NCBI GenBank assembly: GCA_937897985.1
Contig: CALCBD010000050.1
Location: forward strand, 1 to 11,521
Reading direction: 5' to 3'
DNA: 11,521 nt
Source: an uncultured Paludibacter sp.
Lineage (GTDB): Bacteria; Bacteroidota; Bacteroidia; Bacteroidales; Paludibacteraceae
The notes under the pieces: model-generated
Seen by the model: the letters and a program-made list of their open reading frames with translations, nothing else
What the model was told of the DNA's origin: nothing
Databases searched by the model: none
Translations under genes and position numbers: made by a program
Shown here: in pieces, positions 6,670 to 11,521 of the stretch
How the letters are laid out: each line of letters starts with the position of its first letter
Numbering within the stretch: position 1 is the first letter of the stretch

Positions 6670-7416
6670 AAGGCAGGTATAAAAGGGGCGGTAATTGGAG
6701 GTGCAACAGCTGCATTAGGTGGTGGTTTAAGTATTATAGGGGGTGCTGGAATGTCATTTGCTGAAAATCTATTATTAGGAACAGCTGAAGGTGCGATAAC
6801 AGGAGGTTTCAATTCACTATTGTCAGGCACAAATGTGTGGAAAGGAATGTTATGGGGTGCAGCTTCAGGAGCAGTGCTTACAACTGTTTTTTCTGAGAAC
6901 GTGAGTAATTTATTTAAAGGAGAAGGATTCTACACCAATGAAAATGTATTTAATCATATGATAGCTAATGGTGTTAGCAAGCAAGATATTTTAAAGTATT
7001 TTAAATTTGAGGGGAAATATTATAATGGGAAATATGACAATGATGCATGGTTTGATCCAAAAAACGGAATAGGATATTCAGATGGAGCATTTATATCTTA
7101 TCACAATCTTAAACAAAGCAATACTAAGGTAATGTTTGAAAAGATAGCATATTTAAATAAGTCAAGGGTAGTTCCTCAAAACCCAACAGGTGTTTTCGAT
7201 ATTGATAGATGGCAACAAGAGTTTGAAGGTCATAAATATTTATATAAAAACAAAGGATTTTATCCTAAAGCTACCCCTGATCCAATCATGCCTTTAAATG
7301 AGACAATAAAGCAAATGCAGTTTTATAATACAATTTACGGTAATCCGATTTTTAATGTTCCTTCCTTTAACAAAGAATGGTGGCATTTTATTTATAAAAT
7401 CCCAAGAAGATGGTAA
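6544..7416 (+). CDS. Displaced linker-only cassette with toxin domain of unknown type (possible decayed zincin)
   Basis: The frame opens after TGA at 6493. The start used here is GTG 6544, within the copied linker; no ATG fits, so the ORF is probably silent. Residues 1-125 are the Gly/Ala-rich pre-toxin linker. The toxin domain (about 126-290) contains FDPKNGIGYSDGAFISY, VMFEKIAYL (196-204), DRWQQEFEGHKYLYKNKG (W223, E226, E228), and ends EWWHFIYKIPRRW. From memory, Bacteroidota RHS tails with similar endings carry HExxH before the W-x-x-E-F segment. Here the matching place would read FEKIAY, lacking both His. A decayed or inactive zincin is therefore possible but weakly supported. The stop overlaps the next ATG. 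Confidence 0.7.
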   Translation: MFIATGGLGAPLAAGIYSSIASGATSATLGTALNGGSFGDCFKAGIKGAVIGGATAALGGGLSIIGGAGMSFAENLLLGTAEGAITGGFNSLLSGTNVWKGMLWGAASGAVLTTVFSENVSNLFKGEGFYTNENVFNHMIANGVSKQDILKYFKFEGKYYNGKYDNDAWFDPKNGIGYSDGAFISYHNLKQSNTKVMFEKIAYLNKSRVVPQNPTGVFDIDRWQQEFEGHKYLYKNKGFYPKATPDPIMPLNETIKQMQFYNTIYGNPIFNVPSFNKEWWHFIYKIPRRW

Positions 7417-7892
7417 AATTATTAAATTTATTTTATTTTGTTTTGTTATTTTCTACACAATTAACAGCACAGAATACAAGTAACAATCATTTTTATATAA
7501 TATCTGACAACATGGAAGATAGTATGTTTTGTGCTAAACATTTTCCATATTATAATTTTGATAATGAAAGCATTATTTATGGGATTATGACGCATGAAAA
7601 ATCAATTCAAGGAAAAGATATGCCATTAATAGATATTTTATATGAAGTTAAGAATCAAATTCTACAACGATTTAGTTCTTTTCCCGAAGCTAAAATTTTA
7701 TCAATTTCAATTTTAGTTGATAAAAATGGAAAAGTTAGAGGAGGTATAACAAATAAGCAACAAGAATCAGATTACTTAATTTTACGATGTATATTTGATT
7801 TGATAAAAGAGTACAAATACGTGCCTGCTTATAATAGAGGTAAACCTATAACTTTTTGTTTTTCATTTATTGTAAAAATGCCTTATAAGTGA
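7410..7892 (+). CDS. Secreted TonB-C-like protein, probable immunity protein of cassette 4
   Basis: 160 residues. The ATG overlaps the upstream Trp-stop (ATGGTAA), so the start is well placed. A signal peptide ends at about TAQ (residue 21), with no lipobox Cys, predicting a periplasmic protein. The C-terminal half has ILVDKNGKVRGGI, then a helix-like segment, then YVPAYNRGKPITFCFSFIV. This order (strand with DxxGxV, helix, hydrophobic-P-A-x-x-x-G-K-P, strand) is that of the TonB C-terminal fold. No TonB transmembrane helix or Pro-rich spacer is present, so it is not an energy-transducing TonB. The immunity role is inferred from the overlap with the toxin ORF. Confidence 0.75.
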   Translation: MVKLLNLFYFVLLFSTQLTAQNTSNNHFYIISDNMEDSMFCAKHFPYYNFDNESIIYGIMTHEKSIQGKDMPLIDILYEVKNQILQRFSSFPEAKILSISILVDKNGKVRGGITNKQQESDYLILRCIFDLIKEYKYVPAYNRGKPITFCFSFIVKMPYK

Positions 7893-7946
7893 TATTTCAT
7901 GTCTAAATATGTATTAATAGACTAATAAAACTGTAGTGCTTTCGTA

Positions 7947-9245
7947 GTGGAATTTATCCTAAATATCCATTATCTTAGCGGAGCGATATTGATAAGGGAA
8001 ACCAATAAGCCCGATAAGCTGTATTATTCTTATTCCGATTATCAGGGTTCGCTCATTGCGCTTACCAACGAAAACGGAAATGTAGTACAACGCTATGCTT
8101 ACGATCCCTGGGGCGCACGCCGCAACCCTGCGAACTGGACATTGCCTGGAAGTCCCCCTGTGGGGGATTTAGGGGGCTTCAACCGTGGTTATACCGGTCA
8201 CGAGCACATAGATGCTTTCGGCATTATCAACATGAACGGGCGCGTTTATGACCCACTTACGGCAATGTTCTTCTCGCCCGACCCTCAACTTCAAGCACCT
8301 GATTATTGGCTTAATTATAATCGTTATGGATATTGTTACGGGAATCCGTTTAGATACACTGATCCTAGCGGGGAGTTCGTTTGGTTTATACCAGTAATAG
8401 TTGGAATAGTAAGTGGAACTATAAATCTAATCGCAAATTGGCATGATGGAATTACCTTTGGGGAAGGATTAGCCTATTTTGGAATTGGAGTAGGTGCTGG
8501 AATTGGAACATTATACGCACCTGGATATTCTTCATTAATAGCTGCAGGTTTAGGCTCTCTTAACAGTTTAACAAAACAAAGTTTTCAGCCCGATGGTTCA
8601 TTAAACTTTAAAAATATAAATTGGGGTCAAGTTGGTTACTCAGGTATTATAAGCGGTGCGACCTCTTATTTAGGTGGACAGTTTGGCAAAACATTAGGAG
8701 CTGATAAGTGGTTTAAAGGTATTGATAATCCTTTAATTCAAAATGTACTACGTAATGTTACAACTAATGCAATAGTTGGTGGTACCTTTGGTGGATTTGG
8801 AGCATTAGCCGATAACGACCCAAATACTACATTTTTGAGTGGTGCATGGGGAGGCGTTAAAATGGGTGCTGTTACTGGCACTATTAGTGGTATAGGTAAT
8901 GCGGTACAGTATTCGTTGAAAAACAATGTGGATTTGCTTAGAGGGGAAACCCCTACTAAAACATTGTATAGAGCTGTGTCGCCGGAAGAACTTGCAGATA
9001 TTCAACAAAATGGGATAAGGGTTAATCCAGATGGGACAGGGTATCAACACGAGAAATTGTTTTATAACTCTTATGAAGATGCAATACAAAACACTAAAGC
9101 ATATGATGCCGCTTATGGACAAAAATCTATTATTATAAAAATTCAAGGTCCTCAAAACTTAAATATCTACAACAATGGATATATGGATGGTTTTAAAGTA
9201 ACCAGAATTAATGCTGAATATCTACATTTATTAAAATTTAATTAG
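7947..9245 (+). CDS. Displaced RHS tip with Gly-rich linker and ADP-ribosyltransferase-like toxin
   Basis: The longest displaced tip: homology to the main gene begins at 7965 (IHYLSGG). The frame opens after TAA at 7926, and the first start is GTG 7947, outside any clear initiation context. RHS core lies at 7-142 (DYQGSLIAL, YDPWGARRNP, GHEHIDAFG, DPSG 139-142); Gly-rich hydrophobic linker at about 146-325. The toxin (about 335-432) reads TLYRAVSPEELADIQQNGI (Y341, R342), then HEKLFYNSYEDAI (H368, S375), then KSIIIKIQGP. This (hydrophobic-YR, EL-x-x-I-x-x-G, K-x-F-x-x-S-x-x-x-A, beta strand) matches my memory of ART-fold toxin tails. The catalytic Glu cannot be assigned. It ends LKFN, without the terminal Trp. 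Target unknown. Confidence 0.78.
   Translation: MEFILNIHYLSGAILIRETNKPDKLYYSYSDYQGSLIALTNENGNVVQRYAYDPWGARRNPANWTLPGSPPVGDLGGFNRGYTGHEHIDAFGIINMNGRVYDPLTAMFFSPDPQLQAPDYWLNYNRYGYCYGNPFRYTDPSGEFVWFIPVIVGIVSGTINLIANWHDGITFGEGLAYFGIGVGAGIGTLYAPGYSSLIAAGLGSLNSLTKQSFQPDGSLNFKNINWGQVGYSGIISGATSYLGGQFGKTLGADKWFKGIDNPLIQNVLRNVTTNAIVGGTFGGFGALADNDPNTTFLSGAWGGVKMGAVTGTISGIGNAVQYSLKNNVDLLRGETPTKTLYRAVSPEELADIQQNGIRVNPDGTGYQHEKLFYNSYEDAIQNTKAYDAAYGQKSIIIKIQGPQNLNIYNNGYMDGFKVTRINAEYLHLLKFN
8035..8254 (+). repeat. RHS core homology arm, displaced copy (pairs with 1175-1394)
   Basis: Displaced copy in the ART-like cassette. Upstream of it, 7965-7981 also matches 1105-1121, but the about 53 bases between are clearly diverged. 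From 8147 to 8284 it is identical to the tip of cassette 3. Confidence 0.9.
8149..8180. repeat. In-frame palindromic repeat, copy 3
   Basis: Identical to the 32-base palindrome at 1289-1320 and in the same place of the RHS reading frame, so the insertion predates duplication of the tips. Confidence 0.75.
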
Positions 9246-9247
9246 TC

Positions 9248-9535
9248 ATGAAAGTGAATTTTTTAGAAGTGAAAGTAACTATTGATTTTTTTGAAAATTC
9301 AGAAAGAATATATAAAACAGGAATGATAGTTGATTTTCATATAAGGAAAGATATGCTTAATTCTGGAAAGATTGAATTTTCAAATAAAGACTATGCAAAA
9401 TCTGGTGATAAAAATATTTCTGCCAAAGTTATATTTGCATATAAGGATTTAGTACTGCCGTATATACAAAAAGATGTTTATTATATTTTTGGGGAACCTT
9501 CCTTTTCATATGGGAAATGTAAAATTTTAATATGA
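9248..9535 (+). CDS. Small EF-Tu domain III-like beta protein, probable immunity protein for the ART-like toxin
   Basis: 95 residues, starting 2 bases after the upstream stop (TAG-TC-ATG), which implies coupled translation. No signal peptide or membrane segment, so a cytoplasmic protein is expected. The pattern VKVTIDFF, RIYKTGMIVDFHI, NSGKIEF, SGDKNISAKVIF, YIFGEPSFSYGKCKIL follows the strand order of EF-Tu domain III: in EF-Tu the matching places read GYRPQFYF, TGTIEL, PGDNIKMVVTL and FAIREGGRTVGAG. This comparison was made from memory, and identity is low. An immunity protein that mimics or binds near a translation-factor surface is possible, but unproven. Position alone supports the immunity role. 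Confidence 0.72.
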   Translation: MKVNFLEVKVTIDFFENSERIYKTGMIVDFHIRKDMLNSGKIEFSNKDYAKSGDKNISAKVIFAYKDLVLPYIQKDVYYIFGEPSFSYGKCKILI

Positions 9536-9544
9536 ACTTGTAAT

Positions 9545-10201
9545 GTGTCAGATTTGGCGAAAGTCTTTATATTTCTTGGTCTTAACTGGAGTCAAAATGG
9601 AGGCGTCTCAGGTAATGCGTTTGGTATTACAGCCTCTTCAAACGGCATTAATTTTGATCCAAGTTTTAGCGCGAGTTATACATTTGAATATTATGGAAAA
9701 CCGATATCTATAACCGCTCAAGAAATTAAATCAAAAAGTGATATTTACCCTTGTAAAGATGATCCAAATGCTAGTAAAGCAATGTTTTTTTATGACTCTG
9801 AATTAGCTTATGATTATATGTGGGAGAACTCTTTTTACATAAATGGAACTCCAAAAGTTGAATTATCTGCATGGGAATTAAAAACAGGCGTTCTTGTATT
9901 GCCGTACAAAATGAATAAAGTTAATCAATCATTAAATAATGCTTTTAAAGTTTCAAAATTGGGTGTAAACAATGGACGAGTTGTCATAGTCAATGGGAAT
10001 AAAAATCTAATAATTTCACACATACATACTCATCCTACTTTAGTTGATAATGGTATAGGTTTAAGTAAAAATGATATACATTTACAACGACAATTAGAAA
10101 TGCCGATTAAGATTCTATATAACAGAAATATTTATACAGTTAATGGTTCGTATAACTATCAAACAAAAACTTGGAATTATGAATACCTTGGAACATGGTA
10201 A
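9545..10201 (+). CDS. Displaced toxin cassette: beta-rich adaptor plus second JAB-like toxin
   Basis: The frame opens after the TGA at 9533; GTG 9545 is the only early start, so it is probably not expressed on its own. No RHS core is present. Residues about 12-50 (LNWSQNGGVSGNAFGIT, SNGINFDPSFSASYTFEY) form an adaptor unlike the Gly-rich linkers, of a type I recall before RHS toxins in this phylum. The toxin (about 75-218) parallels the one at 4714: YDYMWENSFYINGTP, E106 in VELSAW, GVLVLPY, then H161-T-H163-P164 and S174-x-x-D177, with NRNIYTVNGSYNY near the end. The E, HxHP and SxxD set is the JAMM zinc-site pattern, and here the Pro is kept. It ends YLGTW, and the stop falls in ATGGTAA (10195-10201). 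Confidence 0.8.
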   Translation: MSDLAKVFIFLGLNWSQNGGVSGNAFGITASSNGINFDPSFSASYTFEYYGKPISITAQEIKSKSDIYPCKDDPNASKAMFFYDSELAYDYMWENSFYINGTPKVELSAWELKTGVLVLPYKMNKVNQSLNNAFKVSKLGVNNGRVVIVNGNKNLIISHIHTHPTLVDNGIGLSKNDIHLQRQLEMPIKILYNRNIYTVNGSYNYQTKTWNYEYLGTW

Positions 10202-10697
10202 AAGAAGTTTTTTATATTTAATATTGGTGATAGTACTCTTTTCTTGTAATGTAAAAGAAAAAAAACAGATAGAAATGCCTTTTTATCAATTAAAGAATAA
10301 AATTCTAATTAAAGAAATTCTAAATTACATTGACAGTAATGATGTTTCTGCTTCTAATAAAGAAGTTATGAGTGTTTGTGTATATCAATATCAAGATACT
10401 TTGATGTATGATTTATCAACTGAAATAAGTGCATATGGATTAATTTCAACACCAGCTACAGTTTATTTAGATGTTGAAGGGAATACTGTTGCATTTTCTT
10501 TTTTCGGTATTCAAGATGTAATAATGCCTGATAGTATAGCATGGCAATATCTTAAAAATATTTTTCCAGAAGAGTATGCGTATTATCAAGAATATAATGA
10601 TTATCCTCCTCCACCTACTCAAGGTGAAATAATTTGGCGGTTAATATTCAAAGAACAAAAACTTATAAATAAAAAAATAATTATACATAAAAATTAG
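10179..10697 (+). CDS. Lipoprotein, probable immunity protein for the second JAB-like toxin
   Basis: Start chosen at ATG 10179, 23 bases inside the toxin ORF, giving MNTLEHGKRSFLYLILVIV and a lipobox LFSC (Cys23). The ATG in the usual overlap place (10195) is out of frame and stops after eight codons; an upstream in-frame ATG at 10143 would add 12 residues. The mature protein shares with the lipoprotein at 5940 the features IKEIxxYI, a beta-like YGLISTPATVYLDVEG region, FPEEY and a closing INKKI. Lipid anchoring to a periplasmic-facing membrane is predicted. The immunity role follows from position and from the parallel JAB/lipoprotein pair upstream. Confidence 0.75.
   Translation: MNTLEHGKRSFLYLILVIVLFSCNVKEKKQIEMPFYQLKNKILIKEILNYIDSNDVSASNKEVMSVCVYQYQDTLMYDLSTEISAYGLISTPATVYLDVEGNTVAFSFFGIQDVIMPDSIAWQYLKNIFPEEYAYYQEYNDYPPPPTQGEIIWRLIFKEQKLINKKIIIHKN
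10195..10201 (+). other. ATGGTAA at JAB toxin stop, out of frame with the lipoprotein
   Basis: Same overlap motif as at 5940 and 7410. The following ATGGTAAAAG frame ends at TAA after eight codons. One more A in the A-run (10200-10203) would give MVKRSFLYLILVIVLFSC, a typical lipoprotein start in the expected place. Confidence 0.6.
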
Positions 10698-10746
10698 ATA
10701 ATTGTAATAAAATTTCCATCCACCACTCATATATTTCATCATTTCA

Positions 10747-10975
10747 ATGAGCAAAAAAATGGAAGTTGTCGGGTGGTATTGTATTTCCGACTCCATCAAA
10801 GGTTTGCTAATTACTGTATTCGGGGGGACAGGTCAAACGAAAAGCATATAGATATACTGATAGATTCAATGAAAAAAGCACAATGCCCACAAAATATCAA
10901 ATTTATAATGGGCCATTATCTTTATGGGATTTACCGGACTATTTGGTACCAACTAAAACTCCCTATTTAAAATGA
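10747..10975 (+). pseudogene. Probable frameshifted small gene of unknown function
   Basis: Frame 1 from ATG 10747 reads MSKKMEVVGWYCISDSIKG to VFGG and stops soon after. A different frame then reads VKRKAYRYTDRFNEKS, YQIYNGPLSLWDLPDYLVP and stops at 10973-10975. Removing one base from the G6 run at 10822-10827 joins them into one 75-residue ORF with sensible composition. A third frame (GTG 10773 to 10970) is also open, but has a less convincing start and composition. I do not recognise the product. It may be a broken gene, a toxin remnant before the secreted protein at 11010, or a sequencing slip. Nothing else was seen in the gaps 10698-10746 and 10976-11009. Confidence 0.4.
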
Positions 10976-11009
10976 AATTATTACAGCATTCTTAATAAAA
11001 TATTAACTT

Positions 11010-11504
11010 ATGAAATGTAATATATATAAACATTTAAAAATTCTAAAATTAGTGTTGTTTATCTTCAGCGTTGCATTTATATATGCTCAAAAAAATGAGG
11101 AATTTTACTATTATCTCATTACAAGGGATTTAAATGACCATTTACAACGTAGCAGTTCTGACACTTGTCACATATTTCATGTTAATCACTTAGATAAAAC
11201 TTTTTATATTGGGTGTTGTTGGGATTTTCAGGATGATTTACCTGAAATAGTAAGTATAATATCAAATGGTAAAATTAGATTTAAAAACGACACTTTGTAT
11301 TGTTATGATAAAAAGCTAAGAAGAACATATAAGTTTAAATATATAAATTCATATACAATAGAAACATTAAATCATACAAAAGATTTTCTGAAAGGTATGC
11401 GATTATATTTGCACGTACAACAATCAGAAAATACTTACTTTAGTGCATTGGTTAGTAATAAAGATTTTGGTTTGACCCCCTATTCTTTGGACTGTTTTAA
11501 CTAA
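11010..11504 (+). CDS. Small secreted protein of unknown function, possible orphan immunity protein
   Basis: 164 residues with a signal peptide: basic start (KCNIYKHLKILK), hydrophobic run and likely cleavage after IYAQ (about residue 26); no lipobox Cys. The mature part is rich in aromatic and charged residues and predicted beta strands (TFYIGCCWDF, DTLYCYDKKLRRTYKFKYI), with a Cys pair at about 69-70. I do not recognise a family. Its size, secretion and place at the end of a chain of toxin/immunity pairs suggest an immunity protein whose toxin is lost, perhaps the broken gene at 10747-10975. No ribosome site is obvious. The window ends 17 bases after its stop. Confidence 0.65.
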   Translation: MKCNIYKHLKILKLVLFIFSVAFIYAQKNEEFYYYLITRDLNDHLQRSSSDTCHIFHVNHLDKTFYIGCCWDFQDDLPEIVSIISNGKIRFKNDTLYCYDKKLRRTYKFKYINSYTIETLNHTKDFLKGMRLYLHVQQSENTYFSALVSNKDFGLTPYSLDCFN

Positions 11505-11521
11505 TAAGTTTGAGACAAAGT

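Noticed and set aside
7375..7389. EWWHF in cassette 4 as a VanX/VanY-type (M15) peptidase motif
   Set aside because: The required upstream SxHxxGxAxD zinc motif is absent, so only the short string matches.
7410..7892. The TonB-C-like protein as a true TonB
   Set aside because: It lacks the N-terminal anchor helix and Pro-rich spacer, and overlaps a toxin ORF.
10773..10970. 65-codon ORF from GTG 10773
   Set aside because: The start is GTG without a ribosome site, and the joined alternative frames around the G-run read more like protein; kept only as an alternative in the pseudogene entry.

Overview
The window is part of a polymorphic-toxin (RHS/YD-repeat) locus. It is most likely from a Bacteroidota species. 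The RHS tip has the Bacteroidota style (GHEHIDAFG, INMNGRVYDP, NYNRYAYCLNNP, YTDPSG). Shine-Dalgarno sequences are scarce, the accessory DNA is AT-rich, and small lipoprotein and signal-peptide genes are abundant. Genus cannot be read from the sequence. All genes are on the + strand. No tRNA, rRNA, CRISPR array or intact transposase was seen.

Layout. Nucleotides 1-2307 are the 3' part of the main RHS gene: YD repeats, the RHS-associated core ending at DPSG, then an AT-rich toxin tail. A small membrane protein, its likely immunity partner, follows at 2317-2700. Next comes a chain of displaced units. These are: an orphan immunity gene (2892-3266); an RHS tip with toxin 2 and a membrane immunity protein (3461-4684); a tip with a Gly-rich linker and a JAB-like toxin, then a lipoprotein (4714-6491); a linker-only cassette with an unknown toxin domain, then a secreted TonB-C-like protein (6544-7892); a tip with an ADP-ribosyltransferase-like toxin, then a small beta-rich protein (7947-9535); and a second JAB-like toxin on a different adaptor, then a second lipoprotein (9545-10697). 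The last part holds a probable frameshifted small gene (10747-10975) and a secreted protein of unknown role (11010-11504).

How it works together (inference). Only the first gene appears to be a full-length toxin carrier. The displaced toxin ORFs lack ATG starts. Each opens just after a stop codon, inside DNA that duplicates part of the main gene (RHS tip, or Gly-rich linker shared between cassettes). This is the known pattern of silent RHS tips that can be moved onto the main gene by homologous recombination, while the downstream immunity genes stay available to protect against sister strains. GC content drops visibly at each core-to-toxin junction, as expected for exchanged toxin tails.

Main points for a second look: two different recombination joints (RHS tip and Gly-rich linker); a palindromic repeat carried in frame inside the RHS core, which also marks one cassette edge; an ATGGTAA overlap that ends four of the six toxin ORFs; two paralogous JAB toxin/lipoprotein pairs on unrelated adaptors; a possible one-base slip at the start of the second lipoprotein gene; and an immunity protein resembling EF-Tu domain III beside the ART-like toxin.
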